Source: Thermoleophilia bacterium (lineage in GTDB: Bacteria; Actinomycetota; Thermoleophilia; Gaiellales; Gaiellaceae). Taken from it: 41,052 nt of DNA. This document shows, piece after piece, positions 19,879 through 28,713 of the stretch; the first letter of the stretch is position 1; each line of letters starts with the position of its first letter. The DNA is taken from the NCBI GenBank assembly GCA_025930955.1, contig JAICNY010000002.1:1-41052 (forward strand), read 5' to 3'. The translations under genes and the position numbers were made by a program. The notes under the pieces were generated by a model that saw nothing but the letters and a program-made list of their open reading frames with translations, was not told where the DNA came from and searched no databases.

Positions 19879-21791
19879 CGGCGCCCGCTGCCGGTCGTCG
19901 TCGGCGGCGGGCCGGGCGGCGGCGGGCCCGGCGGCGGGGGCGGCGGCGGGGGCGGCGGCGGCCCGGGCGGTGGGGGCGGCGGCGGCGGAGGCGGCGGCGG
20001 AGGCTTCGGCTTCGGGATCGTCCCGACGCGGACGACGCGCGGGATCGAGTCGTAGCTCGTCACCCACGCCTCCTCGTAGAGCACCTCGCCGCCCTCGTAG
20101 ACCGTCCGCCGAACGGTGATCGTCCGGGCGGGCGCGCCGACCTCCTCGACGACCCGCTCGCCGACGAAGAGCGTCGGGTCGGGCACGGTCTCGACCTCCG
20201 CCTTCTCGGTGATCCGGAGGAAGCCCGGGTCGGACTCGACGCGCCGGTTCGTCTCGCCGCCGAGGAGCCGGATCGTGATGCCGGTGTCGCCGGGGATGCC
20301 CTGCATGACGATCCAGCCGTCCGTGTCGTTCTCGAATCCGAGGTCGATCTCGGGGTAGGTGACCGTCGCGTCGCGCCCGGCGACGTAGCGGTCGATGTAG
20401 AGCGAGTGCGCGGTCCGGTCGGTGATCTTCACCCCGGCCTCCCACGCCGCGTTGAAGACGGTCGTCGCCACCTGCGAGACGCCGCCGCCGACGGTGTCCT
20501 CGTACTCGTTGTCGATGATCGTCGGGGCCGGCCGGTAGCCGCGGCGCTCCGTCCGAGGGCCGACGACCTCGTTGAAGGAGAACGGCGTGCCCGGCGCGAG
20601 CCGGGTCCCGTGGATCGCGTTCACGGCGAGCGTGAGGTTCGTGATCCGGTCGGCCGTCCCCGCGTACGCGGTCGTGTACGAGGAGAGGACCCGCGTGATC
20701 CCGAGCGAGCGCGCCTCCTCGGTCGTCAGCTCCGGCTCGACGGTCGCGACGACGAGCCCCGCCTCGCGGCGGTTCGGCGAGCGCGCGCCGGCTAGGAGCG
20801 CCTCGCCGCTCGCCTCGGCGTCGACCTGTTGGCCCGTGCGGCTCTCGACGACGCGGACCGTCCTGCCGTCGTCCGCGACGGTGAAGCCCGCCTCGCGCGG
20901 CCGGCGGTTCACGGAGCGGGCGAGGCGGTCGAAGTAGCGGTCGGCGGCCTTCCCGCCGATCTCGAGCGCCGTCCGCCCGTCGGCCGGGAGCAGGAGGAAG
21001 TCCGCGAGCTGGCGGGGCTGGACGCCCCACGCCGCGCCCTTCCAGCTGAACTGCACGGGTGCCGAGAGCACCGTCCGCACCTCGGCGAGTACCGGCTCGA
21101 GCTCGGCCGCCTCGACGGACGGGTGCGCGGTCGTGACGCCCAGCGGGACCGGCTCCCGGTCGAACCCCGCGACCGCGTGGACGATCATGTCGGCCGACTC
21201 GCGCCGGGCCAGGGTGGTGCCGACGCGGTCGGGGACGAGCGCCGGCTCCATCCCCCGCAGCACGATCGCGGCGTCGCGGGCGGGGCGGTCGACCTCCTTC
21301 GCCATCCTGTCGAGCTCGAACGCGAGGCGCGCCTCGTAGACCTCGGCGGCAGGCTCGACGTCCGCGCCGAAGAGGCGCAGCGAGAGCCGCTTGAGCCCGC
21401 GAACCGGGTGCGGCCAGTCTCCCTCGGCGCGCGCCTCGGCGGCGACGGCGTTCCAGTCCACGCGCGCCTCGAGGTCGGCGGGTGAGAGCGGGAAGCGCTC
21501 GTCGCCGACCGTGAAGACGACCGGGACGTCGGCGAGCTCCGCCGCGCGCGTCTCGAGGAGGGCAGCGGCCTCGGCGGGCGTCTTCCCGGCGACGTCCATC
21601 CCGGCGACGGTCACGCCGGCGGGAATCCGCGCGGCCGAGCCGGCGAAGCCGAGCCCGAGCGCGAGCGTGGCGACGACGAGCGCGATGAGGAGGCCGAGCC
21701 CGAGGCGCTTCCACGGGACCGAGCGAAGGAACGCCTTCCGGCGCGCAGGACGGCGCTCGCGCACCGGCCGGACGTCGACCTCGGCCCGCAA
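19875..21791 (-). CDS. VanW-family/YoaR-like membrane-anchored protein with G5-like domain and poly-proline tail
   Basis: VanW: GTPFSFNEVVGPRTERRGYRPAPTIIDNEYEDTVGGGVSQVATTVFNAAWEAG; tail PPPPPPPPPPPPPGPPPPPPPPPPPGPPPP; TTG 21791 has TAGATT 7 nt upstream (ORF track starts at 21800). Confidence 0.88.
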   Translation of the reverse strand: MRAEVDVRPVRERRPARRKAFLRSVPWKRLGLGLLIALVVATLALGLGFAGSAARIPAGVTVAGMDVAGKTPAEAAALLETRAAELADVPVVFTVGDERFPLSPADLEARVDWNAVAAEARAEGDWPHPVRGLKRLSLRLFGADVEPAAEVYEARLAFELDRMAKEVDRPARDAAIVLRGMEPALVPDRVGTTLARRESADMIVHAVAGFDREPVPLGVTTAHPSVEAAELEPVLAEVRTVLSAPVQFSWKGAAWGVQPRQLADFLLLPADGRTALEIGGKAADRYFDRLARSVNRRPREAGFTVADDGRTVRVVESRTGQQVDAEASGEALLAGARSPNRREAGLVVATVEPELTTEEARSLGITRVLSSYTTAYAGTADRITNLTLAVNAIHGTRLAPGTPFSFNEVVGPRTERRGYRPAPTIIDNEYEDTVGGGVSQVATTVFNAAWEAGVKITDRTAHSLYIDRYVAGRDATVTYPEIDLGFENDTDGWIVMQGIPGDTGITIRLLGGETNRRVESDPGFLRITEKAEVETVPDPTLFVGERVVEEVGAPARTITVRRTVYEGGEVLYEEAWVTSYDSIPRVVRVGTIPKPKPPPPPPPPPPPPPGPPPPPPPPPPPGPPPPGPPPTTTGSGRR

Positions 21792-21825
21792 GGCGGCCAA
21801 TCTAGCAGCGCGCCTCGGGACTTCG

Positions 21826-22752
21826 TCAGGGCGGCGGAAGGCCCGCCCGGCGCCGCAGCTCGAGCACGCGGAGGACCGCCTCGTCGAGCTCGCCGGCGCG
21901 CGCGAGCGGCACGAGCGCGCGGATCGCGCGACGCGCGTGCCCGGGGCTCGTGTAGAGGACGAGGTCGCCGCCTGCGCGAAGCGCCCGGCGCGCCCATTCG
22001 ACGGGCCACGGGCCGCTCGAGAAGATGCTCAGCGAGTCGGTCACGACGACGCCCTCGAACCCCCAGTCGCGCAGCATCCGGTGGGCCTCGTGGGAGTTCA
22101 GGGCCCGCGCGAAGCCGAGCTCCCGGTAGACGGCGTGGCTCGTCATGACGCACGGGACCCCGGCCCGGATCGCCGCGCGAAAGGCGGCCAGCTCCGCACG
22201 GCGGAACCGCGACAGCACCCACGGCCGGTCGTCCGTCGACTGCTCGGCCGAGCCGAGGCCCGGGAAGTGCTTCACGCACGCGGCGACGCCGCCCTCGCCG
22301 AGCCCGCGCGCAAACGCGACGCCGAGCTCCGGCCGGCGGAAGTGGCGCGCGCCGAGCGGCCCGCCCGCGAGGTCGAGGACGGGCGCGAAATCGGCGTGGA
22401 CGCCGGCGCGCCGGAGCGCCGCGCCCGTCTCCCGTCCGGCCGCGCGCGCCTCCCGGGCGGTCGCGTGCTCGGACGGCCACGGGGCCGGCGGCAGCGCGGG
22501 GAACGAACGCACCTCGCCCCCCTCCTGGTCGACGAAGACGAGCGTGTCGCGCGGCCGGGGCGCGTCGGCGTTCCACGAGCGCACGAAGACGCCGCCGACG
22601 CCGCGAGGCGCCGGGAGGCCGGAGACGACGACGAGCGCCGCCTTGTCCCGCGCCGTGAGCCCCGCGAGCGGATCCTCCGCGGGAGGGGATCCGCCGCCGA
22701 GACCGGCCGCCGCGAGGAGGGCTTGCGCGAACGCGGCGACGGGCAGCGGCAC
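21826..22752 (-). CDS. Glycoside hydrolase family 3 N-terminal-domain protein (NagZ-like)
   Basis: LVFVDQEGGEVRSF...KHFPGLGSAEQSTDDRP...VVVTDSLSIF. Confidence 0.85.
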   Translation of the reverse strand: MPLPVAAFAQALLAAAGLGGGSPPAEDPLAGLTARDKAALVVVSGLPAPRGVGGVFVRSWNADAPRPRDTLVFVDQEGGEVRSFPALPPAPWPSEHATAREARAAGRETGAALRRAGVHADFAPVLDLAGGPLGARHFRRPELGVAFARGLGEGGVAACVKHFPGLGSAEQSTDDRPWVLSRFRRAELAAFRAAIRAGVPCVMTSHAVYRELGFARALNSHEAHRMLRDWGFEGVVVTDSLSIFSSGPWPVEWARRALRAGGDLVLYTSPGHARRAIRALVPLARAGELDEAVLRVLELRRRAGLPPP

Positions 22753-22769
22753 GTCACTAGACTAGCCCC

Positions 22770-23984
22770 GTGGATTTCGACCTCACCCCCGAGCAGCGCG
22801 AGGTGCAGGCGACCGTCCGCCAGTTCGTGGACGAGCGCATCCTTCCGACCGCGATCGAGAACGACATCAACCACCACCTCGACATGGAGGCGATCGAGGG
22901 CATGGCCGAGCTGGGCCTGCTCGGGATCGTCATCCCCGAGGAGTACGGCGGCGCCGGCATGGACTTCGTCTGCGAGGCGCTCTCGTGCGAGGAGATCGAG
23001 CGCGGCGAGGCGGCGTTCCGGACGCTCATCTCGGTGCACGTCGGCCTGAACTCGCTCTCGCTCCTGCGCTACGGCACGGAGGAGCAGAAGGAGCGCTACC
23101 TGACGCCCCAGGCGAAGGGCGAGAAGATCGCCTGCTTCGGCCTGACCGAGCCCGCGGCGGGCTCGGACGTCGCGTCGATGAAGACGACCGCGCGGCGCGA
23201 GGGCGACACGTACGTCCTGAACGGCCAGAAGAACTGGATCTCGTACGCGTCGGTCGCGGACCACGCGCTCGTCTTCGCGAAGACCGACCCGGAGGCCGGC
23301 CACAAGGGCATCTCCGCGTTCGCGATCGAGACCGCGTGGCCGGGCGTCTCGACGGCAGACACCGAGAACAAGCTCGGCATCTGGGCGGGCTCGACGGGCG
23401 AGCTCTTCTTCGAGAACGTCGAGGTGCCGGCCGAGAGCCTCGTCGGCGAGGAGGGGCAGGGCTTCGAGATCGCGATGTACGGGCTCGACCAGGGCCGCTT
23501 CACCGTCGCGGCCGGAGCGTGCGGCGTGGTGCGCGCCTGCCTCGAGCGCTCCGTCGAGTACGCGCGCGAGCGCGAGACGTTCGGCAGGCCGATCGGCAAG
23601 CACCAGTTCGTCCAGGACATGATCGCGAAGATGGTGCTCGGCTACGAGACGTCGAAGCTCCTCGTCATGCAGGCCGCGTGGCTCAAGGACAAGGGCGTCC
23701 GGAACACGCGCGAGACGAGCCTTGCGAAGTGGCACGCGACCGAGAGCGCGTTCGAGGCGGCGCATCTCGCGATCCAGGTTCACGGCGCGTACGGCTACTC
23801 CGCGGAGTACGGCGTCGAGCGGTACTTCCGCAACGCGCGCGCCCCGATCATCTACGAGGGCACGACGCAGATCCACAAGATGATGCAGGCCGAGCACGCG
23901 CTCGGGTACCGGAACCTGAACGGCTCCGGCGGCGACGTGTCGCCGATCGCGTCGTGGGCGCCGGCGCTCCTCGCACGCGGCTAG
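22770..23984 (+). CDS. Acyl-CoA dehydrogenase
   Basis: CFGLTEPAAGSDVASMKTTARREGDTYVLNGQKNWISYA...QVHGAYGYSAEYGVERYFRNARAPIIYEGTTQIHKMM. Confidence 0.97.
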   Translation: MDFDLTPEQREVQATVRQFVDERILPTAIENDINHHLDMEAIEGMAELGLLGIVIPEEYGGAGMDFVCEALSCEEIERGEAAFRTLISVHVGLNSLSLLRYGTEEQKERYLTPQAKGEKIACFGLTEPAAGSDVASMKTTARREGDTYVLNGQKNWISYASVADHALVFAKTDPEAGHKGISAFAIETAWPGVSTADTENKLGIWAGSTGELFFENVEVPAESLVGEEGQGFEIAMYGLDQGRFTVAAGACGVVRACLERSVEYARERETFGRPIGKHQFVQDMIAKMVLGYETSKLLVMQAAWLKDKGVRNTRETSLAKWHATESAFEAAHLAIQVHGAYGYSAEYGVERYFRNARAPIIYEGTTQIHKMMQAEHALGYRNLNGSGGDVSPIASWAPALLARG

Positions 23985-23987
23985 CGC

Positions 23988-24434
23988 TCAGCCCCGCACC
24001 GAGCTCTCGACCGGGAAGAAGTGCTCGACGGGCGCGTCGCGCCCGAGCGTCGGGACGTCGCCCGCGAACGCGCCGACGAGGCCTTCCTCGGGGCGCTCGG
24101 ACACGTCCGGCGCGACCTTCGACGAGAGGAGGAAGACGCGCGCCGGCTCCTGCGAGCGGTTCTCGAGCGCGTGGAGCCCGTCGCGGCCGCGCGGGAAGAA
24201 CGCGAGCTCGCCGGGCCCGAGCGTGCGCTCGTCGTGCTCCCGCCGGACGGTCACCGCGCCCGCGAGGACGAGCGCGAGCTCCTCGTTCCCGTGGTGCAGG
24301 TGGTACGGCCCCCGGTGCCCCGGCGCGAGCTCGAGGACGACGCCGCCGACGAGCTCCGTCCCGAGCGCGTGGCCGACGAACCGGATCTTCACCGTCTCCC
24401 GCTCGACGTCCCAGTCGTCCGTGTGGATGTTCAC
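23988..24434 (-). CDS. Cupin-domain protein
   Basis: PGHRGPYHLHHGNEELALVLAGAVTVRREHDERTLGPGELAFFPRG; GTG start with GGAAGGAGG. Confidence 0.85.
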   Translation of the reverse strand: MNIHTDDWDVERETVKIRFVGHALGTELVGGVVLELAPGHRGPYHLHHGNEELALVLAGAVTVRREHDERTLGPGELAFFPRGRDGLHALENRSQEPARVFLLSSKVAPDVSERPEEGLVGAFAGDVPTLGRDAPVEHFFPVESSVRG

Positions 24435-24495
24435 CGCGCCTCCTTCCCTCGCCTGCACGGGAGAACGACCGACGGCCGCCCGCCTTTCCCGGCTC

Positions 24496-24549
24496 GTGTT
24501 GCATCATCCCCGCGTGAAGGCGCGACGGCCGGGCCGGGTGATGCAACAC
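24496..24549. promoter_or_regulatory. Inverted repeat GTGTTGCATCA-N32-TGATGCAACAC flanking the start of the next gene
   Basis: 11-bp perfect arms at 24496-24506 and 24539-24549. Confidence 0.6.
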
Positions 24550-25041
24550 GTGGTCGCGGGAGCGGCGGTTCTCGCGGGCGCGCTGGCCCTCGCGCCGGGC
24601 GCGTGGGCGCCGCCGCCGGCGCAGGGGACGCTCGTCCCGGGGGTCTCGCTCGGCGGGATCGAGCTCGGGATGACCCGCGACGAGGTGCGCGCCGCCTGGG
24701 GCGGGCGCTTCGGGGTCTGCCGGAACTGCCGGCGGCCGACCTGGTTCTTCAACTACCGCCCCTACGAGCCGCAGGGCGCGGGCGTCGCCTTCCGGCGCGG
24801 CGAGGTCGTCCACGTCTTCACCCTCTGGAGCCCGCCCGGGTGGCAGGCGACCGACGGCCTCACGCTCGGCGCGGATGAGATCGACGTGGGCGCGGGCCTC
24901 GTCCTCGCCGGCGACCGCGCCTGCGACGGCTACACGGCGAAGCGCGCCGTGACGGGCGAGACGGAGACGGTCTTCTACGTCCACGAGGGGAGGCTCTGGG
25001 GCTTCGGGCTCGTCCGGCCCGGCGCGAACCCCTGCCTCTAA
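24514..25041 (+). CDS. Secreted protein of unknown function with SmpA/BamE-like signature
   Basis: VKARRPGRVMQHVVAGAAVLAGALALAPGAWA signal peptide; GIELGMTRDEVRAAWGGRFGVCRNC. Confidence 0.7.
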   Translation: MKARRPGRVMQHVVAGAAVLAGALALAPGAWAPPPAQGTLVPGVSLGGIELGMTRDEVRAAWGGRFGVCRNCRRPTWFFNYRPYEPQGAGVAFRRGEVVHVFTLWSPPGWQATDGLTLGADEIDVGAGLVLAGDRACDGYTAKRAVTGETETVFYVHEGRLWGFGLVRPGANPCL

Positions 25042-25733
25042 CCGGCGACGAGCCCGAGCGCCGCGGGCAGCGCGCGGAGGTCCGGCAGCGCGTCGTTCCG
25101 CCCGCCGAAGCGCCCCTCCCGGTCGAGCAGGAACGCGCGCAGGCCGAGCGCGCGCGCCCCGTCCACGTCGTCGGTCGGGGAGTCGCCGACCATCGCGGCC
25201 CGCTCCGGCACGGTGCCGAGCAGCTCGAGCGCGGCGAGGAAGATCGACGGGCTCGGCTTCACCTTCCCGTGCCGGCCGGAGGAGATCCACGCGTCCACGT
25301 CGAGGCGGAAGTGCGCGATGAAGTCCTCGAGGTCGCGGCTCGTGTTCGAGACGAGCCCGATCCGGAGCCCGTGCGCGCGCAGCTCCGCCATCGCCGGCAA
25401 CGCGTCCTCGTACAGCTCGAAGTTGTCCGACCGCTGCCACCCGCGCGTGATCTCGAGCGCGATCTCCCGGATGTTCGGGCCGTCGCCGCCCATTCCGCGC
25501 AGGATGTCCTCGGTGAAGCGCACCCAGACCTCCTCGTCGTGATCGAGCTCCGGGTGGTGCTCGATGTCCACGATCGCGGCCGAGCGCGCCTCGAGGTAGC
25601 GCGCCGGGTCGAGGTCCAGGCCGAAGCGCGCGGCCGCCTCGCGGTACCCCGGCCCGCCGAGCAGCGGGCCCGGCTTCGCGAGGGTGAAGTCGACGTCGAA
25701 GAGAACCGCCTCGAGCGGTAGCGGCTCAGACAC
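25038..25733 (-). CDS. HAD-family hydrolase
   Basis: VLFDVDFTLAKPG, GLVSNTSRD, GDSPTDDVDGARALG. Confidence 0.93.
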   Translation of the reverse strand: MSEPLPLEAVLFDVDFTLAKPGPLLGGPGYREAAARFGLDLDPARYLEARSAAIVDIEHHPELDHDEEVWVRFTEDILRGMGGDGPNIREIALEITRGWQRSDNFELYEDALPAMAELRAHGLRIGLVSNTSRDLEDFIAHFRLDVDAWISSGRHGKVKPSPSIFLAALELLGTVPERAAMVGDSPTDDVDGARALGLRAFLLDREGRFGGRNDALPDLRALPAALGLVAG

Positions 25734-26571
25734 GCGCGGGATCCGGCCACCGGTACGCGGCGGCCTGCCGGTTCGCGAGCGACGGGAGCTCCGCGCGGAT
25801 CCGCTCCAGCCGCTCGCGGTCGAGCTCGGCGACGATCACGCAGTCCTCGTCGGGCGCCTGGGCGAGGACGACGCCCCAGGGGTCTGCGACGAGCGAGCGC
25901 CCGTGGCTCGCCTTCGCGCCGCCGGCGTACGTCCCCCACTGGTTCGCGGCCGCGACGTAGCACTGGTTCTCCACCGCACGCGCGCGGACGAGGAGCTCCC
26001 AGTGGTCCCTGCCCGTGAACGCCGTGAATGCGGCCGGGACGGTGGCGAGCTCGGCCCCGTCGAGCGCGAGGATCCGGTACAGCTCCGGGAACCGGAGGTC
26101 GTAGCAGACGGAGAGCCCGACGCGCCAGCCGCCGGCGGCGCACACCACGGTCTCGTCGCCCGGCTCCTCCGCTTCGCTCTCCCGATACGCGACCCCGCCG
26201 ACGTCCACGTCGAACATGTGGATCTTCCGGTAGGCCGCGACGAGCTCGCCGTCCTCGTCGAAGACGGGGCAGGTGTTCGACAGCCGCTCGCGTCCCTCGC
26301 GCTCCTCCGTGAACGAGCCGCCCACGATCGCGACCCCGTGCCGCCGGGCCCAGCCCGCGAGCGCCGCGACCGTCTCCCCGCCCTCGAGCGGCTCCGCGTT
26401 CGCGCGCAGGACGTCGGGCGACCCCCAGGCGTTCCATTTCTCCGGCAGGACCACGAGCCGCGCGCCCGCGGAGGCCGCCTCGCCGACGAGCCGCTCGGCG
26501 GTCGCGAGGTTGTCCGCCTTCACGGGCCCGGCGCACATCTGGACGCACGCGATGCGAAGCCGGTCGGACAT
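25726..26571 (-). CDS. Carbon-nitrogen hydrolase (nitrilase superfamily)
   Basis: LVVLPEKWNAWG, YRKIHMFDVDV, VGLSVCYDLRFPELYR (Glu-Lys-Cys triad). Confidence 0.95.
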   Translation of the reverse strand: MSDRLRIACVQMCAGPVKADNLATAERLVGEAASAGARLVVLPEKWNAWGSPDVLRANAEPLEGGETVAALAGWARRHGVAIVGGSFTEEREGRERLSNTCPVFDEDGELVAAYRKIHMFDVDVGGVAYRESEAEEPGDETVVCAAGGWRVGLSVCYDLRFPELYRILALDGAELATVPAAFTAFTGRDHWELLVRARAVENQCYVAAANQWGTYAGGAKASHGRSLVADPWGVVLAQAPDEDCVIVAELDRERLERIRAELPSLANRQAAAYRWPDPARV

Positions 26572-26594
26572 GGACGGAGGATAGCCTTGCGCCC

Positions 26595-26996
26595 GTGCCC
26601 CGCACGCCCGCGGAGATCCTGCTCGGCGCCGGGACGATCGCGGTCGTCGGCGCGTCGCCGCGGCCACAGCGGCCCTCGAACTCGGTCATGCGCTATCTGC
26701 TGGACGCCGGCTACCGCGTGATCCCCGTGCGCCCGCACGTCCGGGAGGTCCACGGGATCCCGTGCGTCTCCTCGCTCGCGGAGATCGACGAGCCGATCGA
26801 CCTCGTGGACGTCTTCCGCCGCGCCGACGCCTGCCCAGGGGTGACGCAGGAGGCCGTCGACGCGGGCGCCAAGGCGGTCTGGCTCCAGCTCGGCCTCGTC
26901 TCCCCCGAGGCGCGCCGGATCGCCGAGGACGCGGGCGTCGAGTACGTCGAGAACGCGTGCACGGCGATCGTGCACGAGCGCGCAGCGCGGGCCTGA
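26595..26996 (+). CDS. CoA-binding protein (YccU-like Rossmann domain)
   Basis: TIAVVGASPRPQRPSNSVMRYLLDAGYRVIPVRP...VKAVWLQLGLVSPEA-type motif. Confidence 0.92.
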   Translation: MPRTPAEILLGAGTIAVVGASPRPQRPSNSVMRYLLDAGYRVIPVRPHVREVHGIPCVSSLAEIDEPIDLVDVFRRADACPGVTQEAVDAGAKAVWLQLGLVSPEARRIAEDAGVEYVENACTAIVHERAARA

Positions 26997-27000
26997 ACAA

Positions 27001-27015
27001 GTGACACAGTGTTAG
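27001..27015. promoter_or_regulatory. Palindrome GTGACAC-A-GTGTTAG, extended ACAA...TTGT (26997-27019)
   Basis: Same core as 14979-14993. Confidence 0.5.
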
Positions 27016-27040
27016 TTGTAAGGGTTCCGCGGAGGCGATC

Positions 27041-27069
27041 TTGCGCTCCGCTCGGCGCAGGAGGACAAT
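27041..27069 (+). promoter_or_regulatory. Sigma70-like promoter TTGCGC-N17-GACAAT
   Basis: -35 27041-27046, -10 27064-27069, upstream of 27107 ATG. Confidence 0.45.
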
Positions 27070-27106
27070 CGCGGCGGGAGGGGACGCGACCCGAGGAGGG
27101 GAGTCA

Positions 27107-28567
27107 ATGCGGAAGACCCTGATCGCGGCCACCGTGACGGCGGTTGCGCTCGTCTTCGGCGCCGTCGCGCTCACGGCGCCGAGCAACGGCGACGAGCTCC
27201 TGAAGGACGAGAAGCACTTCCTGGAGCAGTCGAACAAGACGTTCAGCGGCGGCAGCAAAGCCGGCTCGGCCCGCAACATGGTCGTCGTCGGCAAGAACGA
27301 CCTGGGCCTCCGCGGCTTCAACGCGGACGTGTGGGCGCACGAGGGCTACGCCTACGTCGGCCAGTGGGGGTTCCAGGACTGGACGAACGGCTCGAAGACG
27401 CGATTCTGCCCGAGCGGCGACAGGGCGGGCGTGGCGGTGCTCGACGCGCGCAATCCGGCGAATCCGACGGTCGTTTCCCGCCTGCTCAACCCGGCGGGAA
27501 CGTCGGCCGAGGACGTGGTCGTCTACACGGCGCCGTACGGCCCGCTGGCCGGCCGGGACATCGCGGCGGTCGGGATCCAGACGTGCGGCGGCTCGCGCTA
27601 CGACGAGAGCTTCCGCCGAGGGATCCAGCTCTTCGACGTCACGAGCCCGGCCACGCCGGTCGAGGTCGGCTTCCTCGACTCGGGCTGCTGCACGCGCGGC
27701 GTCCACGAGCTCGAGTTCGCCCACCGCGCCGACCTCGGGAGGACGTTCGTCTACGCGTCCGTCCCGACGAGTGAGTACGACGACGCCCTCAGCCCGAGCG
27801 GGCGGCGCGACCAGCAGGGCCGCGGCGACTTCCGGCTCGTCGACGTGACCAATCCGGCCGCGCCGGTCGAGGTCTCGAACTGGGGCGTCCTGCGAAACCT
27901 CGGCGCCGCGCCGACGCCCGGCCAGGGCTGCGACGCGGACGGCGTCTACGGCCACAGCGCGATGCCCTCGCACGACGGGAAGCTCGCGTTCGTCTCGTAC
28001 TGGGACAGCGGGTTCATCGCCCTCGACGTGACGAACCCGGCCAACCCGGTCTACAAGGGCCGAACGGTCTACGAGGCCGACGAGGACGGTGACGCCCACT
28101 CGTCGATGTACGACATGGAGCGGAAGCTCCTCTTCACCGCCGACGAGGACTTCTGCAAGACCTCCGGGCCGGGGATCGAGACCGGGTACGGCTACCTGCG
28201 TGTCTACGACTACTCGAACCTCGCGGCGCCCGTGCAGATCGGCGAGTTCCGCACGCAGAACTCGCTCGGCATCGGCGCACAGGGATCGGGCGACTACACG
28301 ATCCACAACGCGTTCGTGCACGGGACGGACGTCTACATCTCGTGGTACTCGGACGGGATCAGGGTCGTCGACGCGTCGAACCCGCGCGCCCCGCGCGAGG
28401 TCGCGCACTTCGTCCCGCCGGCCGGCCAGAACACGGTCAAGCCGTCGCAGCGCGGCACGCTCTCGAACACGACCCAGGTGTGGGGCGTGTACGTGGACGA
28501 AGCGACCGGGCTCGTCTACGCGAGCGACATGAACACCGGCCTCTGGATCCTGCGGAGGACGGGCTAG
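27107..28567 (+). CDS. Secreted LVIVD-repeat beta-propeller protein
   Basis: Signal peptide MRKTLIAATVTAVALVFGAVALTA; repeated VAVLDARNPANPTVVS, LFDVTSPATPVEV, LVDVTNPAAPVEV, ALDVTNPANPVYKG, VVDASNPRAPREV. Confidence 0.92.
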   Translation: MRKTLIAATVTAVALVFGAVALTAPSNGDELLKDEKHFLEQSNKTFSGGSKAGSARNMVVVGKNDLGLRGFNADVWAHEGYAYVGQWGFQDWTNGSKTRFCPSGDRAGVAVLDARNPANPTVVSRLLNPAGTSAEDVVVYTAPYGPLAGRDIAAVGIQTCGGSRYDESFRRGIQLFDVTSPATPVEVGFLDSGCCTRGVHELEFAHRADLGRTFVYASVPTSEYDDALSPSGRRDQQGRGDFRLVDVTNPAAPVEVSNWGVLRNLGAAPTPGQGCDADGVYGHSAMPSHDGKLAFVSYWDSGFIALDVTNPANPVYKGRTVYEADEDGDAHSSMYDMERKLLFTADEDFCKTSGPGIETGYGYLRVYDYSNLAAPVQIGEFRTQNSLGIGAQGSGDYTIHNAFVHGTDVYISWYSDGIRVVDASNPRAPREVAHFVPPAGQNTVKPSQRGTLSNTTQVWGVYVDEATGLVYASDMNTGLWILRRTG

Positions 28568-28580
28568 GGGGAGGCGTGGA

Positions 28581-28612
28581 GCGGGGCGGCGTCCCGAGGG
28601 ACGTCGCCCCGC
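28581..28612. terminator. 15-bp hairpin between LVIVD gene and antisense tRNA-Pro
   Basis: GCGGGGCGGCGTCCC-GA-GGGACGTCGCCCCGC, one G-T. Confidence 0.65.
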
Positions 28613-28618
28613 CTCGCA

Positions 28619-28692
28619 TCGGGGTGCCCGGATTCGAACCGGGGACCTCGCCGACCCGAACGGCGCGCGCTACCAGGCTGCGCCACACCCCG
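28619..28692 (-). tRNA. tRNA-Pro (anticodon CGG), no encoded CCA
   Basis: CGGGGTGTGGCGCAGCCTGGTAGCGCGCGCCGTTCGGGTCGGCGAGGTCCCCGGTTCGAATCCGGGCACCCCG; anticodon loop TTCGGGT. Confidence 0.95.
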
Positions 28693-28713
28693 AGGCGGCA
28701 ATAGGGTATCGAA

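Noticed and set aside
19890-20005. GGC/GGG repeat as a possible CRISPR or satellite array
   Set aside because: It is simple-sequence DNA coding for the polyproline tail; no spacer-repeat periodicity. No CRISPR array seen in the window.
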